Shown here: positions 1 to 7,432 of the stretch, piece by piece
Layout of the letters: every line of letters begins with the position of its first letter
Position numbering within the stretch: the first letter of the stretch is position 1
NCBI GenBank assembly: GCA_019423265.1
Contig: JAHZBS010000001.1
Location: forward strand, 1-19,741
DNA from: Clostridiales bacterium
GTDB taxonomy: Bacteria; Bacillota_A; Clostridia; Lachnospirales; Bianqueaceae
DNA length: 19,741 nucleotides
Reading direction: 5' to 3'
Notes under the pieces: generated by a model
Database searches by the model: none
Seen by the model: the letters and a program-made list of their open reading frames with translations, nothing else
Told to the model about the DNA's origin: nothing
Translations under genes and position numbers: made by a program

Positions 1-629
1 TCGTAATGGGAATGGTGGCCTACCCGTTATCGCGGAGCAACTTCGCGTACAAGGGCGTGATCACGTTCATCGTATTCTTTACCATGCTGTTTGGAGGAGG
101 CATGATCCCCACATATATTGTGTATACCCAGTTCTATGGGCTGCGGGACAACTTCCTGGTGTACATACTGCCAAGCCTGACGGGAGGCGCCTACTACACG
201 CTGATCGTGAGGACCTTTTTCAGGGGATTGCCGGAATCGCTGTTTGAGTCGGCCAAGATCGACGGGGCGAGAGAGCTGACGATCTTCTTCCGGATCGCGG
301 TGCCGCTGTCGAAGCCGGTGTTTGCCACGGTGGCCTTTATGATGCTGGTGGCAAAGTGGAACGATTTCCAGACGTCGATGATCTATATTACGAATCAGAA
401 TCTGTACACATTGCAGTATCTGTTGCAGCGAATTCTCAACGAGGCCCAGTACCTAAATGGCTTGATGAGCAATCCCATACCGGGGGTGGATGCGACGCAG
501 TTTAAGCAGCCGGCGGAGACGTTGCGCTATGCCATGTGCGTCATCGCGGCGGGGCCGATGTTGCTGATCTTCCCCTTCTTTCAGAAGTACTTTGCCACGG
601 GACTTACCATTGGCGCCGTTAAAGGGTAA
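1..629 (+). CDS. Carbohydrate ABC transporter permease, LplC/YtcP type (5' end outside window)
   Basis: This is an integral membrane permease subunit of an ABC importer for sugars or oligosaccharides. The frame is open to the left edge, so the true start lies outside the window; the first in-frame ATG at 6 is probably internal. About 207 residues are visible. The hallmark is the cytoplasmic EAA loop that docks the ATPase, seen as ESAKIDGARELTIFFRIAVP near residues 79-98 (E-x2-x-x2-DGA, then I-x-x-P). Hydrophobic segments flank it: FIVFFTMLFGGGMIPTYIV near the start, then later stretches including VFATVAFMMLVAKW and MCVIAAGPMLLIFPFF. The C terminus ends in TGLTIGAVKG, typical of MalG/LplC-like permeases. 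The binding-protein gene follows 96 bp downstream on the same strand, the usual order for this subfamily. The sugar cannot be read from the sequence. Confidence 0.93.
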   Translation, partial: VMGMVAYPLSRSNFAYKGVITFIVFFTMLFGGGMIPTYIVYTQFYGLRDNFLVYILPSLTGGAYYTLIVRTFFRGLPESLFESAKIDGARELTIFFRIAVPLSKPVFATVAFMMLVAKWNDFQTSMIYITNQNLYTLQYLLQRILNEAQYLNGLMSNPIPGVDATQFKQPAETLRYAMCVIAAGPMLLIFPFFQKYFATGLTIGAVKG

Positions 630-725
630 CCCCAGGGCGGCGAACCAACTTATTTTCATTCATAAGTTCATCCCCTATATTGAGGGATTGGCTTAGATAT
701 ATAAATATTATGAGGAGGAATCATA

Positions 726-2402
726 ATGAAAAGAGCAACACGATGGATTGCGCTGACGATGGCTTTGCTGTTAGCCGTTGGCGCGGGATTGACTGGCTGT
801 AAGAAAGAGGAGAACAACAGCGGCAGCAACAGTAACAACAGTACAGGGAATAGCTCCGGGGACGGTCAGTCCACATCGACGCCTGAGACCTGGGAAGAGA
901 TTACGCTTAATTACTGGAACCTGGGCAATGGGGAGCAGAAGGACTCCAAAAAAGTATGGGCCGAGGTAGACCGCCTGGTGCAGGAACACCTTCCCAACAC
1001 CAGCATCAACTGGACACTCATCCCTGGCAGTGAATACAAGGAGAAGTGGGCGCGCGCCATGGCAGCTCAGGAAGCCATCGACGTAGCTTGGACCGGTTAT
1101 GCCATTAATCTGCAGGATGAAGTCAACAAGGGAGCCCTGATGGCTCTGGATGATCTGATCGCAGAGTACGGCCAGGATATCGTCAGCACTCTGGGCGAGA
1201 CCGTTATGGACATTCACAGATTCGTCGATGGCAAGACCTATCAGGTCATCGCCTGGCAGGGGCTGGTTGGAAACCGGTCCGCATTCCGGATTCCCAAAGC
1301 GATTGCGGAGCTGGCTGGCGGCGACAAGTATGTTGAGGAATTGCAGGAAATCTGTTATGAGAACTACAACATCCCCACGGCGGAGGCCAAGCAGAAGGTC
1401 TACGACAAGGTAGAAGAGTACCTGAAGGCGGCGAAGGACGGCGGTATGCTCGGTCAAGGCTATCCCCCGGAAATGCTGGAAGGTTGGTATTTGTCAAAGG
1501 GAACCGTTGGATTCAGCCAGGGCGGCGGAAGTAACGACTCAACGTTCTATATTGACAAATTTGACGATACCTTTACGGTAAAGAATTGGTTTGAGTCCGA
1601 GCAGATGAAGATGAACTATGAGTATATGGCCAAATGGTTCACAGAAGGCTATATCCGCAAGGATGCCGGAAGCTTGGAAAAGATCGAGGTTAACTTTGCA
1701 AAAGACGGTTTGGACGGATACATTATGAACATGCACAACGGCTTCACCGACACGATCGCGCAGGAAGAGACCGTAAAAGCCGGATTTGACGTGCTGGCCG
1801 CCTATACGCAGCCGGAGTGTGAGTATGTGCTTGGGACAGCGACGGGAACTTCCATTCCGAAGACGTCCAAACATCCGGAGCGCGCCATGCAGCTGATCAA
1901 TCTCTTCTACTCCGAGGATGGAAAAGAAGCATATCAGACATACGTATACGGAATTAAAGATGAGCACTGGGTTGACAATGGAGACGGTACGGTAAACTGG
2001 CTGTGCGGCGACGGCAGTCAGGGAAGCGCGGACTGGGATTACGGCAACATGAAGTGGACACAGGGAACCTGCATGTTCTCCCTGGTCACCCAGGCGGATG
2101 TCAAGGGCTACTATGATGTGTTGAAGGAGAAGGAAGACAAAGCGTGGGTCAACCCGCTGCTGTCCTTCAAATTTGACAACACAAACGTTCAGACAGCGGC
2201 AGCGCAGGTCAATGCGGTCATCGAGGAATACAAGAAGACCTTGCAGAGAGGAACAAAAGGCGTTGACGGCTGGGAAGCCTACTACAACGAGTTTATCGAT
2301 AAGCTGAAGGCCGCGGGTATCGAAGACCTGAAAGTGGAAGCGCAGAAACAAGTGGACGAATATGTAAAAGCGAATAATTCCAAGTGGACCCCTCAGAACT
2401 GA
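726..2402 (+). CDS. Extracellular solute-binding lipoprotein of sugar ABC transporter (family 1, LplA-like)
   Basis: This is the substrate-capturing lipoprotein of the importer whose permease lies just upstream. The start ATG has a strong AGGAGG site at 713-718, 7 nt away. The 558-residue product begins with a basic n-region (MKRATR), a hydrophobic core and the lipobox LTGC, so Cys25 should be lipidated and the protein anchored outside the membrane. A linker rich in Ser, Asn and Gly (about residues 30-52) follows. The mature part starts with ITLNYWNLGNGEQKDSKKVW, like the first strand of type I sugar-binding proteins. Later features such as TGTSIPKTSKHPERAMQLINLFYS fit the LplA/YtcQ group. 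The size is normal for that group. It is probably cotranscribed with the permease and ends at the terminator at 2431. No ATPase gene is present; many such systems share one encoded elsewhere. The ligand is unknown. Confidence 0.93.
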   Translation: MKRATRWIALTMALLLAVGAGLTGCKKEENNSGSNSNNSTGNSSGDGQSTSTPETWEEITLNYWNLGNGEQKDSKKVWAEVDRLVQEHLPNTSINWTLIPGSEYKEKWARAMAAQEAIDVAWTGYAINLQDEVNKGALMALDDLIAEYGQDIVSTLGETVMDIHRFVDGKTYQVIAWQGLVGNRSAFRIPKAIAELAGGDKYVEELQEICYENYNIPTAEAKQKVYDKVEEYLKAAKDGGMLGQGYPPEMLEGWYLSKGTVGFSQGGGSNDSTFYIDKFDDTFTVKNWFESEQMKMNYEYMAKWFTEGYIRKDAGSLEKIEVNFAKDGLDGYIMNMHNGFTDTIAQEETVKAGFDVLAAYTQPECEYVLGTATGTSIPKTSKHPERAMQLINLFYSEDGKEAYQTYVYGIKDEHWVDNGDGTVNWLCGDGSQGSADWDYGNMKWTQGTCMFSLVTQADVKGYYDVLKEKEDKAWVNPLLSFKFDNTNVQTAAAQVNAVIEEYKKTLQRGTKGVDGWEAYYNEFIDKLKAAGIEDLKVEAQKQVDEYVKANNSKWTPQN

Positions 2403-2430
2403 CGGAATTCACGGAACCCATGCTAGTAAA

Positions 2431-2465
2431 GGGCTGCTGCGGCTACAACTGCGGCAGCCCTTTTT
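2431..2465 (+). terminator. Rho-independent terminator of the ABC transporter operon
   Basis: A GC-rich hairpin (GGGCTGCTGC pairing with GCGGCAGCCC, one G-T pair) is followed directly by TTTTT. It lies 28 bp after the binding-protein stop codon. Confidence 0.88.
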
Positions 2466-2532
2466 CGTCACGGGTAAGATACAGCAACAAAAAAAGACAC
2501 TCCCAATTGAAGTGCCCTATGCCGCTCTATAA

Positions 2533-2606
2533 TCTGGGTGACAGGAGTCGAACCTGCGGCCTCTAGAACCCCATTCTAGCGCTCTACCAAACTGAGCTAC
2601 ACCCAG
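2533..2606 (-). tRNA. tRNA-Pro (anticodon GGG)
   Basis: Read on the minus strand, the 74-nt sequence folds as a full cloverleaf. The acceptor CTGGGTG pairs with CACCCAG, with discriminator A. The D-arm is GCTC...GAGC. The anticodon stem CTAGA/TCTAG encloses the loop ATGGGGT, giving anticodon GGG (reads CCC). The T-arm contains GGTTCGACTCC. The 3' CCA is not encoded; the next template bases read TTA. The gene lies between the ABC operon terminator and the thrS promoter and is transcribed against both. Confidence 0.95.
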
Positions 2607-2700
2607 ATGCTGCCTATTTCTCAGCGACAAGCATTATGTTATCATATTTTGAGGCGAATGTCAAGAGTTAGATCCCACAGAAAAATTTTTTGATTTCCCC

Positions 2701-2728
2701 TTGTTTTTTTGGTCCGCTGTGCTATACT
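2701..2728 (+). promoter_or_regulatory. Sigma-A promoter for the T-box/thrS transcript
   Basis: TTGTTT (2701-2706) lies 16 bp from TATACT (2723-2728). The -10 is extended by TG at 2720-2721. The predicted transcript starts near 2735, immediately before the T-box leader. Confidence 0.7.
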
Positions 2729-2745
2729 AAAGGTACTATATCAAA

Positions 2746-2988
2746 AGCGATGACGGAACGAGTAGCGGCGTTTCAGCGGACAGAGAGAGGGAGAGAGGCT
2801 GAGACTTCCTTGCGCAGCGAGCGCCGTGAAGACCACTCCTAAGCTGTGCCGTGACAGAAACGGCATCGTATTTCTGCGTTAAAGAATAGGGTTTGATAGA
2901 ACCTGAAGACAAAGCCAAGGTGGGACCGTGCATTTGATATGGATGCACCCTTGAGAACGGGATGAGACCGTTTTCAAGGGTGTTTTTT
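2746..2988 (+). promoter_or_regulatory. T-box riboswitch, threonine-responsive (specifier ACC)
   Basis: The leader carries T-box landmarks in order. The stem I base contains GATGACGGAACGAGTAGC. A purine-rich stretch (AGAGAGAGGGAG) leads toward the apical part of stem I. The specifier region reads GTGAAGACCACTCC, placing ACC, a threonine codon, at 2832-2834 followed by the usual A. The T-box proper is AAGGTGGGACCGTGC at 2917-2931. A terminator follows at 2946-2988. In known T-boxes, uncharged tRNA pairs its anticodon with the specifier and its NCCA end with the T-box bulge, which favours the antiterminator and allows transcription. Here that would induce thrS when threonyl-tRNA is scarce. The specifier matching the downstream gene is strong independent support. 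Confidence 0.93.
2946..2988 (+). terminator. T-box regulated terminator upstream of thrS
   Basis: A 15-bp stem (CACCCTTGAGAACGG with CCGTTTTCAAGGGTG, one G-T pair) with a 7-nt loop is followed by TTTTTT at 2983-2988. It is the OFF structure of the riboswitch and lies 24 bp before the thrS start codon. Confidence 0.93.
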
Positions 2989-3012
2989 AATAGAGAAAAG
3001 GAGTGGAGGACA

Positions 3013-4773
3013 GTGAAAATTCAATTGCAAGATGGACAGATCACAACTTTTGAGGAGGAGCTTGGAAGAAACGCCTTCCGCCACACGGCATCCCATATTC
3101 TGGCCCAGGCGGTCAAGCGCTTATATCCACAGACGAAATTGGCCATTGGTCCGGCCATAGCGGATGGATTCTATTATGACTTTGACACGGAAGCGCCGCT
3201 GACCCAGGATGCGCTTGGCGCCATCGAAGCCGAAATGCGAAAGATCGTGAAGGAAGGCCTCCCGCTAGAGCGCTTCACGCTGCCTAAGGAGAAGGCCGTT
3301 GCGCTTGTGCAGTCTATGGGAGAGCCCTACAAGGTGGAGCTGGCACAGAATTTGCCGGAGGGGGAGACGATCAGCTTTTACAGGCAAGGGGAATTTGTAG
3401 ATCTCTGCGCAGGACCCCATGTTAACAATACAGGGGTGATCAAAGCCATCAAGCTGACCAGCGTGGCGGGGGCCTACTGGCACGGAGACGAGAAGAATAA
3501 GATGCTAACCCGGATCTATGGCACATGTTTTCCCACGAAGGAAGAATTGACCGCATACCTTGAAAGGATCGAGGAAGCGAAGCGCCGGGATCACCGCAAG
3601 TTAGGGAAAGAGCTGGACCTCTTTACTTTCATGGAAGAAGGTCCGGGATTTCCCTTCTTTCTCCCCAAAGGAATGGTTCTGAAAAATACCCTCATCGAGT
3701 ACTGGCGCAAAATCCATGAGCGGGAAGGTTATATTGAGATTTCCACCCCGGTCATGCTGAACCGGCAGCTGTGGGAGACATCCGGGCACTGGGATCACTA
3801 TAAAGAAAACATGTACACGTCCACCATCGACGGCGAAGAGTTTGCCATCAAGCCCATGAATTGTCCGGGCGGAATGCTGGTTTACAAATCCAGCGGCCAT
3901 TCCTACCGGGATCTGCCCCTTCGGATGGGAGAATTGGGTCTCGTTCACCGCCATGAGAAGTCGGGAGCGCTCCACGGCTTGATGAGGGTCCGCTGTTTCA
4001 CGCAGGACGACGCCCATATCTTTATGACGCCAGAACAAATTACAGATGAGATCAAGGGTGTCGTCCGGCTGATCGATGAGGTTTATAGCACGTTTGGATT
4101 TTCCTACCATGTCGAACTCTCAACCAGGCCCGACAACAGCATTGGAAGCGATGAGGACTGGGAGCTGGCGACGAACGGCTTGAAAAAAGCTCTAGATGAA
4201 CTGGGAATATCCTACAGCATCAATGAGGGCGACGGCGCTTTCTATGGACCCAAGATCGATTTCCACCTGGAGGATTCCCTGGGAAGGACTTGGCAATGCG
4301 GAACGATTCAGCTGGATTTCCAGCTTCCCCTGAGATTTGAGGCGGAATATACCGGCGCAGACGGCGAAAGACACCGCCCCATTATGATTCATCGGGTTGT
4401 ATTTGGCTCCATTGAACGGTTTATCGGAATCTTAACGGAACATTTCGCAGGTAAATTCCCCACATGGCTGGCGCCTGTCCAGGCGGTGGTATTGCCTATT
4501 TCTGACCGGTTCCAGGACTATGGAAAAGACGTATACAATGCCCTGAAGGCCGCGGGTATTCGCGCGGAACTGGATGGGCGGGATGAAAAGATTGGGTATA
4601 AAATCCGTGACGCCCGATTTCACCGGATTCCCTACATGCTCATCGTGGGGGAGAGGGAGGAATCGGAAAGGACGGTTTCCGTTCGAAGCCGGGAGAAAGG
4701 AGAGCAGGGAAGCTGCGCAGTGGAGACCTTTGTCAACCAGGTCCTGGATGAAATCCAGAGAAAGGCCCGGTGA
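3013..4773 (+). CDS. thrS: Threonine--tRNA ligase, form lacking most of the TGS domain
   Basis: The enzyme attaches threonine to tRNA-Thr in the cytoplasm. The start chosen is GTG at 3013 (product begins MKIQLQDGQ), with AAAAGGAG at 2996-3003 spaced 9 nt. The ATG at 2962 lies in the leader terminator and cannot be the start. The product has 586 residues against about 640 in E. coli. After a first strand that looks like TGS, it runs straight into the N2 editing domain, with HTASH (His24, His28) and CAGPH (Cys132, His136). The class II catalytic core carries the zinc ligands Cys284 (NCPGG), His335 (DDAHIF) and His460 (MIHR), plus motifs 2 and 3. The anticodon-binding domain follows (WLAPVQAVVLPISD onward). 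All catalytic and editing residues are present, so it should be active. Control is by the upstream T-box. Confidence 0.97.
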   Translation: MKIQLQDGQITTFEEELGRNAFRHTASHILAQAVKRLYPQTKLAIGPAIADGFYYDFDTEAPLTQDALGAIEAEMRKIVKEGLPLERFTLPKEKAVALVQSMGEPYKVELAQNLPEGETISFYRQGEFVDLCAGPHVNNTGVIKAIKLTSVAGAYWHGDEKNKMLTRIYGTCFPTKEELTAYLERIEEAKRRDHRKLGKELDLFTFMEEGPGFPFFLPKGMVLKNTLIEYWRKIHEREGYIEISTPVMLNRQLWETSGHWDHYKENMYTSTIDGEEFAIKPMNCPGGMLVYKSSGHSYRDLPLRMGELGLVHRHEKSGALHGLMRVRCFTQDDAHIFMTPEQITDEIKGVVRLIDEVYSTFGFSYHVELSTRPDNSIGSDEDWELATNGLKKALDELGISYSINEGDGAFYGPKIDFHLEDSLGRTWQCGTIQLDFQLPLRFEAEYTGADGERHRPIMIHRVVFGSIERFIGILTEHFAGKFPTWLAPVQAVVLPISDRFQDYGKDVYNALKAAGIRAELDGRDEKIGYKIRDARFHRIPYMLIVGEREESERTVSVRSREKGEQGSCAVETFVNQVLDEIQRKAR

Positions 4774-4859
4774 AAAACAACGGATTTTGTCAGAAACAAA
4801 GATTTTCAATGGATCTTGTTCCCGTTTTTTTCTCCAGCCATGCATGAAGCCGCTGAATG

Positions 4860-4868
4860 TGCTATACT
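4860..4868 (+). promoter_or_regulatory. Extended -10 promoter for the isomerase-like gene
   Basis: TG-C-TATACT is the same extended -10 (within GTGCTATACT) seen before the thrS leader. No good -35 is visible 17 bp upstream (TGCATG at 4841 is the best), as expected for extended -10 promoters. The start codon is 39 bp downstream. Confidence 0.5.
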
Positions 4869-4906
4869 TGCAGTAATTTGATCTAGCGGAATAGGAGGAG
4901 TACAGG

Positions 4907-5680
4907 ATGCGGTTTGGATTATGTACCGATGTGGATAACATCGAGGTTGCACAGCGGCTGGGATTTGCCTATATCGAATGTTACGCGGCGGGTCTGGCGT
5001 CCATGACGGAAGAGGAATTCGAGAGAGCGAAGGCGGCGGCGGAACAGTCTTCGATTCACGTCGAATGCTTTAATGGTTTATTTCCCGGCGATTTTTCGCT
5101 TTTGGGTGCGCGGGATGACGACAGGCTTCGCCGCTACTTGGACGCTTTGTTTGCGAGAGTGGAGGCCTTTCGAGCGCCGCTGGTGGTCTTTGGAAGTGGC
5201 AAAGCGCGGTCCTGCCCGGAAGGAATGGATTTTGCCGAGGGATGTAGGCAATTGGCCGAGATAACCCAGATTATGGGCGAGGTGGCAGAGCCGCACGGAA
5301 TCACCATTGCCATCGAACCCCTGAATCAAAGCGAGACCAATATGATTACGTCTGTGGGGGAGGCGGCGATGCTGGCTGCGTGGATCCATCGCCCCAATGT
5401 GAAGGTGTTGGCGGACGGTTTCCACATGTTTAAAGAGGGAGAAAGCATGAACAATATTCGCAGAGTTGGCGAGTTAGCCCACACCCATATCGCAACGCGG
5501 GAGGGCCGCCGGTACCCCCTGGAAAAGGATCCTCTGCTGGAAGAGTTCTTTCGGGCCCTTGCGGATATGGGATACGACGGCCGCATGAGCATCGAAGGAG
5601 GCACGGACAATCTGGAAGAGGACGGAGCCCGAGCCATTGCCACGCTCCGCGAATTAGAAGCTTTGGCGGCGGCTAGATAA
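4907..5680 (+). CDS. Sugar phosphate isomerase/epimerase-like TIM-barrel protein
   Basis: This 257-residue protein belongs to the xylose isomerase-like / AP endonuclease 2 TIM-barrel superfamily. AGGAGG at 4893-4898 sets the ATG start, 8 nt away. Likely divalent metal ligands stand at the ends of barrel strands in the expected order: Glu137 in IAIEPLN, Asp170 and His173 in VLADGFHMF, His194 in AHTHIA, and Glu230 in MSIEGG. The N terminus MRFGLCTDVDNIEVAQRLGF is the first barrel strand, and the following FAYIECYA contributes the conserved acidic strand. Members isomerise or epimerise sugars, inositols or hydroxypyruvate. The substrate here cannot be told, and no obvious pathway partner is adjacent. 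It stands alone between its own promoter and the terminator at 5693. Confidence 0.85.
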   Translation: MRFGLCTDVDNIEVAQRLGFAYIECYAAGLASMTEEEFERAKAAAEQSSIHVECFNGLFPGDFSLLGARDDDRLRRYLDALFARVEAFRAPLVVFGSGKARSCPEGMDFAEGCRQLAEITQIMGEVAEPHGITIAIEPLNQSETNMITSVGEAAMLAAWIHRPNVKVLADGFHMFKEGESMNNIRRVGELAHTHIATREGRRYPLEKDPLLEEFFRALADMGYDGRMSIEGGTDNLEEDGARAIATLRELEALAAAR

Positions 5681-5692
5681 TGGATAAAGGGA

Positions 5693-5727
5693 AAGACTCT
5701 GAGACGATGGCTCGGAGTCTTTTTTTT
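5693..5727 (+). terminator. Terminator after the isomerase-like gene
   Basis: An 11-bp stem (AAGACTCTGAG with CTCGGAGTCTT) around ACGATGG runs into an unbroken T tract to 5727. It starts 12 bp after the stop codon and separates this gene from the next promoter. Confidence 0.92.
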
Positions 5728-5733
5728 CGCAAT

Positions 5734-5762
5734 TTGACAAATGCCCGGGATGATGGTACAAT
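5734..5762 (+). promoter_or_regulatory. Sigma-A promoter for the patatin-like gene
   Basis: TTGACA (5734-5739), a 17-bp spacer and TACAAT (5757-5762) form a near-consensus promoter. The start site near 5769 lies downstream of the ATG at 5680, which settles that the following gene begins at 5818. Confidence 0.88.
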
Positions 5763-5817
5763 CCAAACAAAAAACATCGCACACATGTTTGAATATTGGG
5801 TCAAAGGAGAGGGCAAG

Positions 5818-6669
5818 ATGGCTGAGAAAATTGGACTGGTATTAGAAGGCGGCGGTATGCGTGGAATCTACACGGTAGGGGTGCTGGACAGGTTGTTGGA
5901 GCTTTCCATCATGCCGGACTATGTAATCGGCGTCTCCGCTGGCGCGTGTAATGGCTTATCCTACGTATCCCGGCAGACCGGGCGGGGATATCGGATTATT
6001 ATGGACTACATTGGCGACGCGCGCTATGTCAGCGTTTCCAATTATCTTAAAACCGGTTCTATGTTCGGGATGGATTTTATCTTCGACGAGATTCCCCACA
6101 AGCTGGACCTCTACGACTATGACGCGCTGCTGGCGTCGCCCTGTGAGTACGTGGTGGGGGTTACGGATGTGAGAACGGGCCAGCCCGTGTACTTCGATAA
6201 GAGGGATATGGACCATGATTCTACTGTGTTTCGTGCGTCCTCCGCTCTTCCGTTTTTTTCTCATGTGGTGGAATATAAGGGCGGCCAGTATCTGGATGGC
6301 GGGACGGCGGATCCGATTCCTGTCCGAAAGGCTTTGGCAGATGGCTGTGACCGATTGGTCGTCGTTCTGACGCAACACCGCGACTACAGAAAAAAACCAC
6401 AGAAGCATCAGCGGATCTATGCCCGCGCGCTGCGCCAATATCCCGCTATAATAGAGGCCATGAACGTCCGGCACCAAGTCTACAATGACACGCTGGACTA
6501 TATTCAGCAGCTGGAGCGGGAGGGGACCGCCCTGGTGATCGCACCCCATACTCCCGTTACCATTGGACGATTTGAGAAAAACACGGAGAATCTCAATCGG
6601 CTGTATGAACAAGGGAAGCAGGATACCATCCGGGCGGAGGAGGCTCTTAAAGCGTTGTTTTCTCTATAG
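5818..6669 (+). CDS. Patatin-like phospholipase (YjjU/RssA group)
   Basis: This is a predicted serine acyl hydrolase of 283 residues using a Ser-Asp dyad. The oxyanion glycine loop is GGGMRG (residues 11-16), the nucleophile elbow is GVSAG with Ser40, and the aspartate is in DGG at Asp160. The stretch between, including YLDGGTADPIPVRKA, matches the YjjU branch, and the C-terminal 100 residues are a charged helical region. AGGAGA at 5805-5810 supports ATG 5818, 7 nt away. The same frame extends back to an ATG at 5680 that overlaps the previous stop codon, but a terminator and a near-consensus promoter lie in between, so the longer form is rejected. No signal peptide is seen, so it probably acts in the cytoplasm or at the inner membrane face. 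The lipid substrate is unknown. Confidence 0.9.
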   Translation: MAEKIGLVLEGGGMRGIYTVGVLDRLLELSIMPDYVIGVSAGACNGLSYVSRQTGRGYRIIMDYIGDARYVSVSNYLKTGSMFGMDFIFDEIPHKLDLYDYDALLASPCEYVVGVTDVRTGQPVYFDKRDMDHDSTVFRASSALPFFSHVVEYKGGQYLDGGTADPIPVRKALADGCDRLVVVLTQHRDYRKKPQKHQRIYARALRQYPAIIEAMNVRHQVYNDTLDYIQQLEREGTALVIAPHTPVTIGRFEKNTENLNRLYEQGKQDTIRAEEALKALFSL

Positions 6670-7329
6670 GAGTGTCTGTCCATTGATATCCAGCTTAAAG
6701 GTTAAGCCGAGGTAGTTGGCGGCCCGGCGGCAGAGGACCATGCGGCCAAGGAAGATTTCAAAATAATTCATGACCGCGCAGATCTCCGTATCAATTGTGA
6801 TGGAGAGCGTGATGGTCTTATCCTCAGGTTCCAGATGAAGGCTGGAATCTACGACGGAGTAGTTGACCCGGTCGTGGATATCAAAGGAGGTAATGTCCTG
6901 GTTTCGAACGCGGGAGCGGCGAACATCGCTTTTGTCTGCCAGGATCAGCGCCGCGGCCACGGCGTTGACAGGTACCGCCGTCCCTTCGTCGTGGTTGCCG
7001 ATGGCTGTTACGATGGTGGCCACCTCATCCGCCGGCATTCCCAATTTGTCCAGGATGCGGAAGGCCATGATAGCCCCGCTCTGTGCGTGATCCACCCGGT
7101 TGACCACATTTCCGATGTCATGCATAAAGCCGGCGATCTGTGCCAACTCCAAAAGGCGAGGTTCACAGTGGAGCGCTTCCAGAATTTCGCGGGCTGTCTG
7201 CGCGGTTTTTGTTACATGAGCGAAGGAATGCTCTGTGTAACCGAGAGTAATCAGCGTTTCATCGGCTCTTTTAATATAGGTTCGGATCTCAGGATTATTC
7301 TGTATGGATGCAAACGTTACATGGGACAT
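6664..7329 (-). CDS. HD-domain phosphohydrolase
   Basis: This is a 221-residue HD superfamily protein, typically a metal-dependent phosphomonoesterase or phosphodiesterase acting on nucleotides. Metal-ligand candidates are His38 (SFAHV), His70-Asp71 (FMHDIGN), His81, His113 (GNHDEG) and Asp132 (LADKSD). These follow the H...HD...H...H...D order of five- and six-ligand HD proteins. The start at 7329 (MSHVTFASIQ) is fixed by AAGGAGG at 7338-7344, 8 nt upstream. A longer frame back to 7428 would begin upstream of the promoter's start site and is rejected. The C-terminal 60 residues (ITLSITIDTEICAVMNYFEI) resemble those of clostridial HD proteins of unknown substrate. Its stop codon shares the palindrome CTATAG with the stop of the convergent patatin gene. 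Confidence 0.87.
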   Translation of the reverse strand: MSHVTFASIQNNPEIRTYIKRADETLITLGYTEHSFAHVTKTAQTAREILEALHCEPRLLELAQIAGFMHDIGNVVNRVDHAQSGAIMAFRILDKLGMPADEVATIVTAIGNHDEGTAVPVNAVAAALILADKSDVRRSRVRNQDITSFDIHDRVNYSVVDSSLHLEPEDKTITLSITIDTEICAVMNYFEIFLGRMVLCRRAANYLGLTFKLDINGQTLL

Positions 7330-7371
7330 GGGGAGAACCTCCTTGTTCGGGTATGGATTTTTGCTTCGTAT

Positions 7372-7400
7372 ACTGTAGCATGAGTAGGCGGCAGTGTCAA
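7372..7400 (-). promoter_or_regulatory. Sigma-A promoter for the HD phosphohydrolase gene
   Basis: On the minus strand, TTGACA (7400-7395), 17 bp and TACAGT (7377-7372) form a near-consensus promoter. It ends 42 bp before the start codon. It sits just upstream of the divergent lipoprotein gene at 7433. Confidence 0.87.
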
Positions 7401-7432
7401 GATTTTCATCGATTTGGGAGGGGGACATACGG

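Noticed and set aside
1539..2351. Long minus-strand frame of 270 codons under the binding-protein gene
   Set aside because: It is a shadow of a well-supported lipoprotein gene, has no ribosome site, and its product has no recognisable domain.
2962..3012. Longer thrS start at ATG 2962
   Set aside because: It lies in the loop of the T-box terminator hairpin. GTG 3013 has a proper ribosome site.
5680..5817. Longer start for the patatin-like gene, overlapping the previous stop codon
   Set aside because: A strong terminator (5693-5727) and a near-consensus promoter (5734-5762) lie inside the extension, and ATG 5818 has a good ribosome site and starts the conserved domain.
5956..6612. Minus-strand frame of 218 codons under the patatin-like gene
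   Set aside because: The opposite strand carries the complete catalytic motifs of a real gene. The antisense product resembles nothing.
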